From Streptomyces lincolnensis (GTDB taxonomy: Bacteria; Actinomycetota; Actinomycetes; Streptomycetales; Streptomycetaceae), in the NCBI RefSeq assembly GCF_021173675.1, contig NZ_JAIHON010000020.1:1-64000 (forward strand): a DNA stretch of 64,000 nt, read 5' to 3'. A model generated the notes under the pieces. That model ran no database searches, had not been told where the DNA came from, and saw nothing but the letters and a program-made list of their open reading frames with translations. Below are positions 1-9,291 of this stretch, piece by piece. Each line of letters begins with the position of its first letter. The first letter of the stretch is position 1. The position numbers and the translations under genes were made by a program.

Positions 1-286
1 TCAGCAGCACGCGCCGGGCGCCCGGATACACGTCCAGGGCCTGTTCGAGGAACTCGATGCCGTTCATCTGGGGCATCCGGTAGTCGGCCAGGATCACCGC
101 GACCAGATCACCGCGCAGCTTCAGCTCGCGCAGGGCCTCCAGGGCGGACTCGCCGGACTCCGCGCGCACGATCCGGTACGACTCGCCGTAGCGGCGCCGC
201 AGGTCGCGGGCGACGGCACGGGAGACTCCCGGGTCGTCGTCCACGGTCAGGATGACCGTCCGCGCAGCGTCCGCGGCCTGTGCCAT
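1..286 (-). CDS. Response-regulator receiver domain, N-terminal part (gene runs off the window)
   Basis: The first 95 residues are visible and form a canonical CheY-like receiver: the acidic pocket VDDDPG near residues 15-20, the phosphoacceptor-type motif LADYRMPQMNG around residues 70-80, and no stop before the window edge. The ATG at 286 is preceded by GGGAG at a suitable distance. In Streptomyces a receiver with this start (MAQAADAARTVILTVDDDPG) usually heads a fused receiver/thioredoxin-reductase-like flavoprotein; that is family knowledge and the reductase part cannot be seen here. It could also be a stand-alone regulator. Confidence 0.85.
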   Translation of the reverse strand, partial: MAQAADAARTVILTVDDDPGVSRAVARDLRRRYGESYRIVRAESGESALEALRELKLRGDLVAVILADYRMPQMNGIEFLEQALDVYPGARRVLL

Positions 287-404
287 ACGTCTCCCACCCC
301 GAGTGATCGGATCACCGGTCGGCGCCGGCTCGGTGCTGCGCCGCCTTTCAGCCATCGTATGGTCGTCGCCCTGCTTCGCTCCGGTCGGCTCCGCCGTGAG
401 CCGA

Positions 405-587
405 GCACGCAGAACTCGTTGCCCTCCGGGTCCACGAGTGTGGTCCAGGACTGCTCTCCCCGACGGATGGTCCGGGAAGCCGTGCAGGACGAGCGTCGGC
501 CGACCATCGGGATCACCACCCTGCAACCGTGAAAGGTGCCGTGCGGCAGGTCGAAGGTGACGTGTTCGAACTGAAGGGGGCTGGGCT
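405..587 (-). pseudogene. VOC (glyoxalase/dioxygenase-fold) family C-terminal remnant
   Basis: The minus strand reads FEHVTFDLPHGTFHGCR and later GEQSWTTLVDPEGNEFCVLG, which is the usual C-terminal signature of Streptomyces VOC-superfamily proteins (a metal-ligand Glu followed by the VDPEGNEFCVL strand). There is no N-terminal half, no credible start, and the end runs into unrelated sequence. It abuts an SDR scrap on the same strand. Clearly a remnant; the family call rests on the short conserved tail. Confidence 0.5.
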
Positions 588-660
588 GGGATCAGACCGA
601 CAACCGAGGAGACGTTGACCACGCGGCCACGGCGCTGGGCGCGCATGTGGGGCAGCACTC
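588..660 (-). pseudogene. Short-chain dehydrogenase (SDR) internal scrap
   Basis: About 24 codons read VLPHMRAQRRGRVVNVSS on the minus strand, almost the same string as residues of the intact SDR at 24273-25088 (PHMRGQRRGRVINVSS). This is the strand/loop just before the catalytic Ser of classical SDRs. Nothing else of the gene is present: one side joins the VOC remnant and the other side joins the dioxygenase remnant on the opposite strand, so the piece marks a rearrangement junction. Confidence 0.5.
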
Positions 661-1526
661 CAGAAGGCGTTTGGGGACATCGCGATCAGGCACGGCATCA
701 CGCACGGGGAGCTGGGCCGGGCCATCACCTACGTGACGAAGCTGGTCGAGTCGGGGGACTTCATGCTGGCGGCGACCGTTCTCTTCGCCGTTCGCACGAC
801 GGAGGTCAGTTACGGCAGGGCCTACGCCAACCCGGAGAAGGACGGTGCCTCCCCATGGATGGCGACCGGGCCCGCCTATGTGCCGGGGGCGCCGGAGATC
901 GAGAACCCCGGCGTGCTGCCGATGGCGCCGGACGAGCCGGGGGAGCCCCTGATCGTCTCCGGCGTCGTACGTTCGACCTCGGGCAAGCCGCTGCCCGGTG
1001 CGGTGATCGATCTCTGGCAGACCACCGCCGACGGCAGGTACGCCGGTCTGACGCCCGAGCAGGCGGGACCCTTGGAAGGCCTCGACCTCGTCGACTTCGA
1101 CCTGCCGAAGTTCCACCTGCGAGGCAGGATCGTCGCGGATACCGAGGGTCGCTACGAGTACCGGACCGTCGTACCGGGCGTGGAGCCCGCGGCGGTGCCG
1201 GGCAGTGTGCTCGACGACCTCCTGCACATGCTGGGCCGGGCCACCTCGCGCGCGAGGCACATCCACGCGTACGTCTCCCACGACGCCCATCACCTGCTCA
1301 CCCACCAGATCCACTTCGAGGGCGATCCGCTCGTCGACACCGTCAGCGAGGGGGCGATCGCGCGGGATTTGATCCACGGGACCGAGCTGCACGACGACCC
1401 GCCGAGTGGGTGGCACGGGGTCTGACCGGCCCATACCGGACCCTCACCTGTGACTACGTACTCCGCCCCATCGGCTTCGACGAGGTCAAGGACCCGTACG
1501 TCCTTGAAGGCTTCTGGAAGCAGTGA
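661..1526 (+). pseudogene. Intradiol ring-cleavage dioxygenase (catechol/hydroxyquinol 1,2-dioxygenase type), truncated and frameshifted
   Basis: The frame from 661 reads the helical N-terminal domain (AFGDIAIRHGITHGELGRAI) and then the beta-sandwich with VIDLWQTTADGRYAG, GRYEYRTVVPG, RHIHAYV and HQIHFEGDPL, which supply the two Tyr and two His ligands of the Fe(III) centre in this family. The frame stops at 1425, but the expected C-terminal tail (PYRTLTCDYVLRPIGFDEVK) continues in another frame up to 1526, so a frameshift lies near 1395-1425. The N-terminus is cut off at 661 where an antisense SDR scrap begins. The intact enzyme would open aromatic diols to muconates; this copy is probably dead. 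Confidence 0.75.
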
Positions 1527-1732
1527 CCCCGAGCGGCCACGCCGCGCCTGCCGGCCGACCGCCGACGTACGCCTGGTGGACAGCGCGCCTGTGAACGTCG
1601 GCTTCGGGGTGACGGGAAGTATCGGAATCGTTCATGCCACGACCGATAACCTCATCGCCATCGAGGGGGACGAGGCGACCCAGCCGTCACACGTGGTGGT
1701 GCTCTGTCAGGAGGTCTCGCCGCGTCGTGGCT

Positions 1733-1963
1733 GACGGATCTACCTCCTGTGCTGCTCTTCTTCCTGCGGTTGGCAGTCTGGTCCTTCTTCTCCGGGACCA
1801 CCGCCTTGATAGTGCGTTTCCGCCCGGCGGTCAGGACGAACGCCAGCGGCCGGCGTTTGCGGTCAGCGGGGAGGTGAATCTTGCTGGTCAGCCCGCCACG
1901 GGACCTGCCGAGCAGGGCTTGCTTCAAGCGGAGCCCGTGCCGTCGCATGTGTGGTGAGCGCAT
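1733..1963 (-). pseudogene. IS5-family transposase fragment
   Basis: The minus strand reads ALLGRSRGGLTSKIHLPADR then RPLAFVLTAG, the conserved start of the DDE domain of ISL2/IS5-type transposases (LGRSRGGLTTKIHLACDGRGRPLSFVLTGGQ in intact elements). After this the frame diverges into unrelated residues, and there is no N-terminal region or catalytic triad. One more old insertion-sequence scrap in this junction-rich stretch. The 200 bases on its left (1527-1732) hold no gene I can support. Confidence 0.6.
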
Positions 1964-2035
1964 GCCGGCAGTACTCCACCGCGTCGCCGTGACGTCCGAG
2001 CCGGTGGTGGACGGTACCGAGGAGGTCGAGTGCGA
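1955..2035 (-). pseudogene. TPR-repeat scrap of an AfsR/NB-ARC-type regulator
   Basis: About 26 codons on the minus strand read ALDLLGTVHHRLGRHGDAVE, the typical tetratricopeptide helix pair found at the C-terminus of Streptomyces AfsR/SARP-like and NB-ARC regulators. It ends directly at the stop of the deacetylase gene and at the transposase fragment, so it is only an isolated piece. Confidence 0.4.
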
Positions 2036-3469
2036 TCAGAGGCTGGCGCGCAGGTGGCTGACGGTGACGAAGTGGTAGCCGCGGTCGGTCAGGGTGCGCA
2101 GGATCTGTGGGACCGCGGCGACCGAGGTGGGGTGGATGTCGTGCATGAGGACGACGTCGTTGCGCTGTGCCTTGGCGATGACGGTCCGGGCCACCTTGTC
2201 TTCGTCGCGGTACTTCCAGTCCTCGGTGTCCACGTCCCACAGCACGGGCGAGAGCGTGGTGGCGGATTTCACCTGGGCGTTGATCGCGCCGTAGGGCGGG
2301 CGGAAGAGAGTGGGGGCCTTGCCGGTGGCGGCCTTGATGGCGGCGCTGGTGCGGTTGAGCTGGGAGGCGATCTGGCTGGGGGTGAGCTTGGTGAGATCGG
2401 GGTGGTTCCAGGAGTGGTTGCCGACCTCGTGTCCGGCGCGGGCCTCGGCACGGACCAGCTCGGGGTGGGCGGCGACGTTCTGGCCGACGGTGAAGAAGGT
2501 GGCGCGCGCCCTGTACTGCGCCAGGGAGGTCAGCAGGGTCGCGGTCTCCGGTGCCGCCGGCCCGTCGTCGAAGGTCAGCGCGATACACGTGACCTTCTTG
2601 CAGTCGGTGTCGTCGTCGCCGGAAGCGGTGTGGGTGGGCACGGCCGGTGCGGGGACAGGCGCCGCGCCCAGGTCGAGGGAACGGCTGGGCGTCATGGTCT
2701 GCTGCTGGACACGCTGTCCGAACGCGGACAGCCAGGGGGTGATCGTCTCCTTGGGGAAGGCCACCATGTACGTTCCGGCGGGCGGGACACCCACCTCGCC
2801 GCGGTCGAAGGTGACGCGCAGTCCACCGTCGGTCGTGAAGACCATGTCGTCCAGGGCGGCAGTGCGGGAGGCCGGGTCGGAGAGCGTCGAGTCGAGCGCG
2901 GTGGCGTCGATGCCTTCGCGCCCCTTGAGCTGATCCTTCAACGCGGCGATGAAGGCGTCCTGGGAGCCGTCGGCGACGAGGCCGAGAGGCGTGCGGTATG
3001 CGCCGGCCTTGCCGTCGTACCAGTACGTCCTGGTCGACAGCCCGGACCCGGCGCCACTGTGGTCCTGGGTGCTGAGCCGGACGCCGAGGACGTCGCCGGA
3101 GGCGACCAGGAACTGATGGCTGACGTTGAGTTCGAGGCTGTTCCCGCCGCCCTCGCACGCCCCCGAGCGGAAGTCGGCCAGGCGTTCGTCCACGTCCTTC
3201 TTCATCGCGGCCGTCATGGCCTCCGCTCCGGGCACGTTCGGATAGCTCGTCGCGAAGGGGCAGGAGCTCTGCTCGCTGCTGTCGCTGACGATCTCCAGTC
3301 CCTTGATCTTCGACGGATCGACGCCGCGGACCGGTGACGGGGTGGGGGCGGCGCCGGGTCGGGCGTCGGATGCCGTACCCGATGAGCCGTCCGATCCGGA
3401 CGAGCAGGCGGCCGTGCAGGAGAAGGCGCCGAGCAGAAGGAGCGAGGGGACGAGGGTGTGAGTGCGCAT
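2036..3469 (-). CDS. Lipoprotein polysaccharide deacetylase (NodB domain, carbohydrate esterase 4)
   Basis: 477 aa. The N-terminus is a lipoprotein signal peptide (MRTHTLVPSLLLLGAFSCTAAC) with the lipobox Cys at about residue 22, followed by a Ser/Gly/Pro-rich linker. Residues about 60-250 form an RsiV/DUF3298-like domain (SYPNVPGAEAMTAAMKKDVD). The NodB domain starts near 285: ALTFDDGP (catalytic base and metal Asp), GHEVGNHSWNH (metal His), RPPYGA, WDVDTEDW and LMHDIHP (catalytic His region). All key motifs look intact. It should remove acetyl groups from cell-wall or secreted polysaccharide on the outer face of the membrane. The architecture resembles streptomycete PdaC-like enzymes. Confidence 0.9.
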   Translation of the reverse strand: MRTHTLVPSLLLLGAFSCTAACSSGSDGSSGTASDARPGAAPTPSPVRGVDPSKIKGLEIVSDSSEQSSCPFATSYPNVPGAEAMTAAMKKDVDERLADFRSGACEGGGNSLELNVSHQFLVASGDVLGVRLSTQDHSGAGSGLSTRTYWYDGKAGAYRTPLGLVADGSQDAFIAALKDQLKGREGIDATALDSTLSDPASRTAALDDMVFTTDGGLRVTFDRGEVGVPPAGTYMVAFPKETITPWLSAFGQRVQQQTMTPSRSLDLGAAPVPAPAVPTHTASGDDDTDCKKVTCIALTFDDGPAAPETATLLTSLAQYRARATFFTVGQNVAAHPELVRAEARAGHEVGNHSWNHPDLTKLTPSQIASQLNRTSAAIKAATGKAPTLFRPPYGAINAQVKSATTLSPVLWDVDTEDWKYRDEDKVARTVIAKAQRNDVVLMHDIHPTSVAAVPQILRTLTDRGYHFVTVSHLRASL

Positions 3470-3626
3470 GAGACCAGAACCTGACTGAAGGGATGTCCGG
3501 ACGCCGCAGACGGGACGCCGCGGTCGTTCTGGTTACTGATCGTCCAGGTCAGAGGCGTTTTTCAGCGACGCACAACGTCGCCCTGAAAAACTCGATCGCG
3601 AAACACTTATTCCGTTTTCGGCAGCT

Positions 3627-6600
3627 TCATCCGCTTGTGGCGCACACGTTCTCGTACGGCGCGTCAGGGACGTAGGTCCGCCACTGCGCCTCGGTCAGTC
3701 CGCCGCCGGTACGGGCGCAGATGGTGCGGACGGCCTGGTCCGGTGCGATGGACAGACGCTGGAGCGGTACGTGGGGGCCGCCGGCGTAGACCGTGCCGCC
3801 GTCCTCGGCGAAGGCGAGGGAGCGGACCTCGTCGCCGGACGTGGGCAGGTCCGTCCCGAGGAGCTGCTGTCCCTCGGTGTCCCACAGCCGCAGGGTCCCG
3901 TTCGTGCCGCCCACGGCCAGCGTGCCGCCGTCGGGGGAGAAGGCGAGCGCCCCCACCGCCTCCGGCTCGCCCTGGGAGGCCGTGTCGGAGGTACCGGTCA
4001 GCGCACCCGTACGGTGACGGACCTCGCCGTCCCACAGCGTGACGTGCCCGGTGGAGTCACCGACGGCGAGCCGGGTGCCGTCGGGGCTGAACGCCAGCGC
4101 GGTGACCTGCCGGCCGTCGGCGAGCGCGCGCCCGGTGACGTGTCCGGTTCCCGGATCGGCGTACTGGTCGTCCGAGCTCACCAGCAGACCCCCGTCCGGC
4201 CGTACGACCAGCTCCTCGCCGGAGAGGCCACGTACGGTCCTGGCCGTCCGCTGGCCGCGGGTGTCCCAGACTTCCGTCGTGTAGTTGTCGGCGACGGCGC
4301 GGACGGCCAGCAGCGTGCGGCCGCCGGGCCCCAGGGCGAGGGCCACGGCCGGGCGGTCGGCCGCGCCGAAGATGCCGAAGGATGTACGGACCCGGTGCGT
4401 CCGTACATCCCACACGGTGGAGCGCAGCCGCAGTGAACCGTGCGAGGACACGGTGTCGGCGACGGCCAGCATGCCGCCGTCCGGGCTGAAGGCGAGGCGG
4501 GGGACGTTCTCGTCGGACATGCTCGGCAGTGCGCCGAGCTGCGCGCGGGCCAGGACGCCACCGGTGCGCGTGGAGCGCAGTTCGAGACGGTATCCGCCGC
4601 CGGACCGGGTGACGGTGGCCAGTGCGGTGCCGTCCGGACTGAGCAGGCTCGCGTCGGCCGGAGTGCTCTGCCACCGCGGGGTGAGGTGGTCGGTCAGGTC
4701 GAAGGTGCGGACCGTGGCGCCGTCGAGGTAGCGCAGGAGACGAGGCTCGCCCGGGTCCCAGGTCAGTGCCGTGGCCTGATCCTTGGAGAGCGGGCGGCGG
4801 AAGACCTGGGTACCACCGGTGGCCAGTCGCCATACGGCGAGTTCGTGGTCGTCCGCCGTGGCCAGGAACTCGCCGTCGGGGGAGAGGGCGGCCTGTGTGA
4901 AGCCGGTGACCCCGCCACTGGCGAAGTCGGCGAGCGCGCGCCCGCCGCGCACGTCCCAGATCATGGCCCGCGTGCCGTAGACGGCGGCCAGCCGCCTGCC
5001 GTCCGCACTGAAGCGCAGCAGACGCGAGCCGTCGTCCGCGCCGGAGCCGGTGCCGCACAGGGTCTTGTCCGCCTTCTCCCAGGCTCCCGGCAGTCGCTTG
5101 GCCGCGGCGGTGTCCCACAACTGGAGCCGCCCTTCGGCGGGACAGAGGGCGAGCAGACGTCCGCCGGGGCCGACGGCCGCCGAAGCGAGGGTGCGCGCGA
5201 CGCGGGTGCTGAAGATGACCCCGCGGTCGTCCGTCCGGTGCAGCCGCACCGTGCCCGGGCCGTCCGTCGGCCCGGTGAGATACGCGCTGCCGTCGGGCGT
5301 GCCGCCCCGCAACGAGGCTTCGCCCAGTTCGGCCGCGGACCTGCCCAGAGGGAGGTTCCACAGCTGTTCGCCTCCGTCCGGCCCGAGGACGTCGAGGAAC
5401 CGGGACCCGGGACCGACGTCGCCCACCTCCGTCCCGCTCGGCAGGTGGTAGGTGGCGGTGAGCCTGCGGGCGGTCACGTTCCGGGAGGTCACCGTGGTGC
5501 CGTCGACGCTGAGCAGGGTCCGGCCGCCGTCGGTGAGGAAACGCCGGACGTTCTTTCCGGTCCGGGGGTCGGTGAAGGCATCGCGGTCCGGCTGCGCCAA
5601 GGCGCCCAGCAGCGCCGAGCGGGACTCGGTGAGCGGGGCGGTCCGCCACGCGGCGACCCCGAGCAGGGCGGCGGTGCGCGGATCGGTCGAACGCAGACTG
5701 TCGGCCACCGTGGCCAGACGCCGGGCGGCGGCCTTGGCGGCCTCCGCCTCGCTCACCCGGTCGCGCTGCCAGGCCACCAGGCCGGCGGCCAGGGCGAGGA
5801 CGAGGAACACGGACAGACCGACAGCCAGGGAACGCGTCCGACGCGCGGTGCGGGTCTCGGCCTCCCGCTCCGTCTTGCGGGCCGTGAGGGAAGCGGTGAG
5901 GAAGGACCGCTCCAGGCCGGTGAGATCGTCGTCCGACGGCTCAAGATCGTTGTCCGACGGCTTCAGCCGGTCGTCCCCCGGGTTCTCCTGCCGGGCGAAC
6001 AGCTCCTCGGCCCGGTCCAGCCGCGTGCCCCGATACAGGGCTCCGGGGTCGCGCCCTAGCTCCTCCCAGCCACGAGCCGCCTCGCCGAGCCGGCGCTGCG
6101 CACGCAGTCGGTCCCGGCCCTCCTCGATCCACCCGGCGAGGCGTGGCCAGCCGGTGATCAGCGCCTCGTGTGCGAGCTCCACCGTGTCGCCGTCCAGGGT
6201 GACCAGCCGAGCGGCGGCGAGACGTTCCAGCACATCCAGCACATCCCGTGCACCGCTGCCGAGTTCGGCGCGGGACGCCGGACGGCGCGTGTCGGCCGTG
6301 CCGTCCCCGGGCGCGATCAGCCGCAGCAGGATGCGCCGAGCGGCACGGCTCTGCTCCGCCGACAGCCCTCCGTACACCTCCTCGGCGGTGGCGGCGATCG
6401 CACCGCGCACGCCCCCCGTCTCCTCGTACGCGGCCAGGATCAGCAGCCGTCCCCGGCGGCGGCGCCACGTCTCCAGCAGGGCGTGGGAGAGCATGGGCAG
6501 CGCACCCGGCCGGTCGACGACCTCGTCGATGATCCGGGCGGTGAGAGCGCGCTCCACGTTCAGGCCGGCGGAGGCGGCCGGTCCGGTGATCACCTCGCGC

Positions 6601-7403
6601 AGCTCCTCCCGGCTCAGCGGCGGGACCAGCAGCGCGGCCCGGGAGACGGCCGCGGCGAGCCCGCGGTGGTCGGCGCAATGGCCGTAGAAGTCACCGCGCA
6701 CCGCGATCACCACCCGCAGCCGGCTCTCCGGCCGACGGGCCGAAAGCAGCAGATCCAGGAACCGGTCGCGTTCCGCGCGCTCCCCGCAGAGTGTGAACAG
6801 CTCCTCGAACTGATCGACGATCACCCAGGTCTCCCCGTCCTCGAGCGGGACGAGTGCCTTCTCGTGCGTGCGCGCGGGCCGATCCCCAGGGGTCAGCACG
6901 CGAATCACCGCCGGCCGCTGCGCGTCCGCCGCCTGCCGCAGCCCCGGAATCAGTCCCGCCCGCAGCAGCGACGACTTGCCGCTGCCGGACGGCCCGAACA
7001 CGGCCGCGAACCGGTGCTCACGCACCAGCTCCACCAGTTCGGAGACGAGCGGCTCCCGGCCGAAGAACAGATCGCTGTCGTCCGGCTCGAAACGGGCCAG
7101 TCCCCGGTACGGCGGCCTCTCGTCCGGCGCGGGCACCCGGACCTCGGCGTCCGCCTCCCGCCAGCGCCGTTCCCACTCGTCCGGGTCGGCGTCCAGCGCC
7201 TCGGCGTACACCCGCGCCACCGCCAGGGACGGCAGCTGGTCACCGGCGGCGGCCTGGGACATCGCGGTGATGGAGTAGCCCGCCCGTTCGGCCATCTCCC
7301 GGTACGGTGGCTTACCGGCCCTCTCCCGAAGAACCCGCAGATCGTGCGCGAACCGCTGGACGGGACCGGCGTCGGCGTCGACCGGCTTCTCACGTCGCCC
7401 CAC
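3627..7403 (-). CDS. XRE-type HTH / nSTAND NTPase / WD40-repeat protein
   Basis: About 1258 aa. An N-terminal helix-turn-helix of the Xre type (PYREMAERAGYSITAMSQAA) is followed by an nSTAND1-type P-loop ATPase: FFGREPLVSEL, then Walker A GPSGSGKSSL at about residues 130-140, and Walker B VIVDQFEELF. Then a winged-helix region, one transmembrane helix (LAVGLSVFLVLALAAGLVAW) and a C-terminal propeller of WD40 repeats (LAFSPDGGTLAVGG, LRLWDT). I start at the GTG at 7403, not the ATG at 7436, because AAAGG sits 7 nt upstream and family members begin VGRREK. Such proteins are candidate signalling or defence sensors, but their ligand is unknown. Confidence 0.9.
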   Translation of the reverse strand: MGRREKPVDADAGPVQRFAHDLRVLRERAGKPPYREMAERAGYSITAMSQAAAGDQLPSLAVARVYAEALDADPDEWERRWREADAEVRVPAPDERPPYRGLARFEPDDSDLFFGREPLVSELVELVREHRFAAVFGPSGSGKSSLLRAGLIPGLRQAADAQRPAVIRVLTPGDRPARTHEKALVPLEDGETWVIVDQFEELFTLCGERAERDRFLDLLLSARRPESRLRVVIAVRGDFYGHCADHRGLAAAVSRAALLVPPLSREELREVITGPAASAGLNVERALTARIIDEVVDRPGALPMLSHALLETWRRRRGRLLILAAYEETGGVRGAIAATAEEVYGGLSAEQSRAARRILLRLIAPGDGTADTRRPASRAELGSGARDVLDVLERLAAARLVTLDGDTVELAHEALITGWPRLAGWIEEGRDRLRAQRRLGEAARGWEELGRDPGALYRGTRLDRAEELFARQENPGDDRLKPSDNDLEPSDDDLTGLERSFLTASLTARKTEREAETRTARRTRSLAVGLSVFLVLALAAGLVAWQRDRVSEAEAAKAAARRLATVADSLRSTDPRTAALLGVAAWRTAPLTESRSALLGALAQPDRDAFTDPRTGKNVRRFLTDGGRTLLSVDGTTVTSRNVTARRLTATYHLPSGTEVGDVGPGSRFLDVLGPDGGEQLWNLPLGRSAAELGEASLRGGTPDGSAYLTGPTDGPGTVRLHRTDDRGVIFSTRVARTLASAAVGPGGRLLALCPAEGRLQLWDTAAAKRLPGAWEKADKTLCGTGSGADDGSRLLRFSADGRRLAAVYGTRAMIWDVRGGRALADFASGGVTGFTQAALSPDGEFLATADDHELAVWRLATGGTQVFRRPLSKDQATALTWDPGEPRLLRYLDGATVRTFDLTDHLTPRWQSTPADASLLSPDGTALATVTRSGGGYRLELRSTRTGGVLARAQLGALPSMSDENVPRLAFSPDGGMLAVADTVSSHGSLRLRSTVWDVRTHRVRTSFGIFGAADRPAVALALGPGGRTLLAVRAVADNYTTEVWDTRGQRTARTVRGLSGEELVVRPDGGLLVSSDDQYADPGTGHVTGRALADGRQVTALAFSPDGTRLAVGDSTGHVTLWDGEVRHRTGALTGTSDTASQGEPEAVGALAFSPDGGTLAVGGTNGTLRLWDTEGQQLLGTDLPTSGDEVRSLAFAEDGGTVYAGGPHVPLQRLSIAPDQAVRTICARTGGGLTEAQWRTYVPDAPYENVCATSG

Positions 7404-7497
7404 CGGGACACCTTTCACATGCGTCAACCCGAACAACAGGCGTACAAGCTATGTTTTCGCCCATCCCCTCGCAATCCTGCCCGAGCTGTGAGACTGC

Positions 7498-7683
7498 CTA
7501 CGGGGATCGCAGTTGATCTTGCATCTGGCCGGCGGGCGTTGCGCCGCCGTTCGGGGTGGTGGGCCAGGCCGGGTGGGCGAGGGTCAGGTACCGCCTGCCG
7601 TTCGTAGCGGTGTGCACGGTGGCGGGTTTCCAGGTGCGGCCGCTGCCGTACGACACCTTCACGGTCAGGGACAGTTTCGTTCC
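7498..7683 (-). pseudogene. C-terminal scrap of a secreted protease-like protein
   Basis: The minus strand reads LSLTVKVSYGSGRTWKPATV then GRRYLTLAHPA, a beta-strand pattern seen at the C-terminus of large Streptomyces S8-type peptidases (VSYDDGRTW...YLSL). It has no start, and its left end is a stop at 7498. It overlaps the last codons of the TetR gene in another frame. Family assignment is tentative because only about 60 residues remain. Confidence 0.35.
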
Positions 7684-8303
7684 GTCGTCGCCGTTCCCGG
7701 CGCCCCCGCCATCGCGCGCAGATGCTCGATGCCTGTGTCCAGTGCCGCCTTGAGGTGGGTCGCGTCGCCTGTGGACATCATGATCGCCACACCGCCCTGG
7801 ACGCCCGCCAGCAGAGAGGCGGCGGTCCGGTCCACGTCGAGGGCCGATGACGGCACCAGGCCGTTCGCCTGGAGGGCGCGGATGCCGGCGGCGAGTTGTC
7901 CCTGCCATTGGCGCATCAGCTCCGCCACGATCGCCCGCGCACCCGGGCGGGCCCGCCCGACCTGGAGGAAGAGGGCCCCCAGGGCGCACTCGTCACCCTG
8001 GCGTTCATAGCGTTCCACCACGGCGTCCCGCCATTGCTGCCACGACTCCCAGGAGTCCAGCCGCCCCAGATGCGGCTGCTGGTCCTCCAGGACGCGATCG
8101 GCCTCGAACTGGGCCACCGCCAGCAGTAGTTCGTCCTTGCCGTCGGGGAAGTAGTGGAACAGCTGGCTCTTGCTGGTGCCGGTGCGGCCGCGGATGTCGT
8201 CGAGCGTCGTGAAGGCGACGCCCCGCTCGCGCAGTACCTCGGCCGCTCCCTCGATGATGCGGGCCCGTGTGGCGCGGCCCTTCGCGGTTGGTGTCTGCGG
8301 CAT
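7665..8303 (-). CDS. TetR/AcrR-family transcriptional regulator
   Basis: 212 aa. The N-terminal TetR helix-turn-helix is clear: RARIIEGAAEVLRERGVAFTT then DDIRGRTGTSKSQLFHYF. The C-terminal part (residues 80-200) is a helical ligand-binding domain of the TetR_C type with GALFLQVGRARPGARA. It starts with ATG at 8303 and is divergent from the SDR gene at 8433; a perfect palindrome lies between them, so it probably represses itself and the SDR. The last residues (TATTERNCP) border a gene scrap, so the native C-terminus may have been altered. Confidence 0.9.
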   Translation of the reverse strand: MPQTPTAKGRATRARIIEGAAEVLRERGVAFTTLDDIRGRTGTSKSQLFHYFPDGKDELLLAVAQFEADRVLEDQQPHLGRLDSWESWQQWRDAVVERYERQGDECALGALFLQVGRARPGARAIVAELMRQWQGQLAAGIRALQANGLVPSSALDVDRTAASLLAGVQGGVAIMMSTGDATHLKAALDTGIEHLRAMAGAPGTATTERNCP

Positions 8304-8356
8304 CGGGCCTCCCGCCCTCCGGTCGATGGGTTGACGGCTCCACCCTAACTCCATTC

Positions 8357-8372
8357 TGGACTTGCTGGTCCA
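8357..8372. promoter_or_regulatory. Candidate TetR operator palindrome
   Basis: TGGAC-TTGCTG-GTCCA is a perfect 5-bp inverted repeat with a 6-nt spacer. It sits 54 bp upstream of the TetR start and 60 bp upstream of the SDR start, in the only intergenic region they share. Its position suits autorepression and SDR control; binding is inferred. Confidence 0.5.
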
Positions 8373-8432
8373 TTTTCTGCGGCGCACAGTTGTCCGCGTT
8401 GCCGCACACCGCGAGACAAGGGAGAGCGCGTC

Positions 8433-9203
8433 ATGAGTGAACGACTGCGGAACAAGACGGCGTTGATCACGGGATCGACCAGCAACATCGGGCAGGCGAT
8501 CGCCGAGGCGTTCGCCGCCGAGGGGGCCCACGTGATCGTGTCCGGGCGCAATCGGGAGCGGGGTGCACGCGTCGTCGAGGGCATCCGGGCAGCCGGTGGC
8601 CGGGCCGACTTCCTGGAGGCGGACCTCGACGGCAGTGCCGAGGCTTCCCGGGACCTGGCCGAGCGGGCCGGGGACACCCTGGGCGGGCGGATCGACATTC
8701 TGGTCAACAACGCCGGCATCTACCCGGCGTCCAGCACCGTCGACACCGACGAGCAGACGTTCGACCAGGTCTACGCCGTGAACGTCAAGGCACCGTTCTT
8801 CCTCACCGCCGCCGTCGTGCCCTGCATGACCGAGGCGGGCGGCGGAGTGATCATCAACCTCGGCTCGTGGATCGCGCGCATGGCCGTCCCGGTCGCCGCG
8901 CTCTACAGCTCCACCAAGGGGGCCATGGAGACGCTCACCCGGGCGTGGGCCGCGGAGTTCGGCCCGAGGGGGGTGCGGGTGAACGCCGTATCGCCGGGCG
9001 TCATCCTGCCTCCGGGCCCGGAGAGTGATGAGCCCCACCCCGGCCGGATCATGATGAAGGGCACCCCGGCCGGCGACGCCGGCACACCGGACGCCATCGC
9101 ACACGCCGCGGTCTGGCTGGCCAGCGACGAGGCGGCCTTCGTGCACGGGACCGTGGTGGACGTGGACGGCGGTCGGACGGGGGTTGCCGTCATCACGGCA
9201 TAG
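8433..9203 (+). CDS. SDR-family NAD(P)-dependent oxidoreductase
   Basis: 256 aa, full length for a classical SDR. Cofactor site TGSTSNIG near residue 12 (the GxxxGxG-type turn), the NNAG motif at about residue 94, catalytic Ser in NLGSWIA and the active-site pair YSSTK near residue 155, and the C-terminal GRTGVAVITA. The ATG at 8433 follows AGGGAGAG. The AALYSSTKGAMETLTRAWAAEFGPRGVRVNAV stretch places it with 3-oxoacyl-reductase-like SDRs; the substrate is unknown. It is transcribed divergently from the TetR gene and is its likely target. A hairpin follows the stop. Confidence 0.9.
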   Translation: MSERLRNKTALITGSTSNIGQAIAEAFAAEGAHVIVSGRNRERGARVVEGIRAAGGRADFLEADLDGSAEASRDLAERAGDTLGGRIDILVNNAGIYPASSTVDTDEQTFDQVYAVNVKAPFFLTAAVVPCMTEAGGGVIINLGSWIARMAVPVAALYSSTKGAMETLTRAWAAEFGPRGVRVNAVSPGVILPPGPESDEPHPGRIMMKGTPAGDAGTPDAIAHAAVWLASDEAAFVHGTVVDVDGGRTGVAVITA

Positions 9204-9208
9204 GAGGT

Positions 9209-9239
9209 CGGCGGATCCGGGATCTCGCCGGGTCCGCCG
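9209..9239 (+). terminator. Hairpin after the SDR gene
   Basis: CGGCGGATCC and GGGTCCGCCG pair over 10 bp with one mismatch around an 11-nt loop, beginning 5 nt after the SDR stop. There is no U-tract, as is common in actinomycetes. Confidence 0.55.
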
Positions 9240-9243
9240 TGCT

Positions 9244-9291
9244 CGTAGGGGCGTAGGGGCGTAGGGGCGTAGGGGCGTAGGGGCCTAGGGG
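9244..9291. repeat. Tandem 8-bp repeat (CGTAGGGG)5 plus one variant
   Basis: Five perfect head-to-tail copies of CGTAGGGG and a sixth copy changed to CCTAGGGG. The 8-bp period is not a codon multiple and no gene covers it. It is likely a slippage-prone microsatellite. The rest of the stretch 9292-9514 holds no gene I can support; a 47-codon minus-strand reading frame from an ATG at 9428 has a good AGGAGAG site but no recognisable product. Confidence 0.85.

Noticed and set aside
4440..6059. A 539-codon plus-strand frame
   Set aside because: Antisense to the nSTAND/WD40 gene.
9244..9291. CRISPR-like repeat
   Set aside because: An 8-bp head-to-tail repeat without spacers is a microsatellite, not a CRISPR array.
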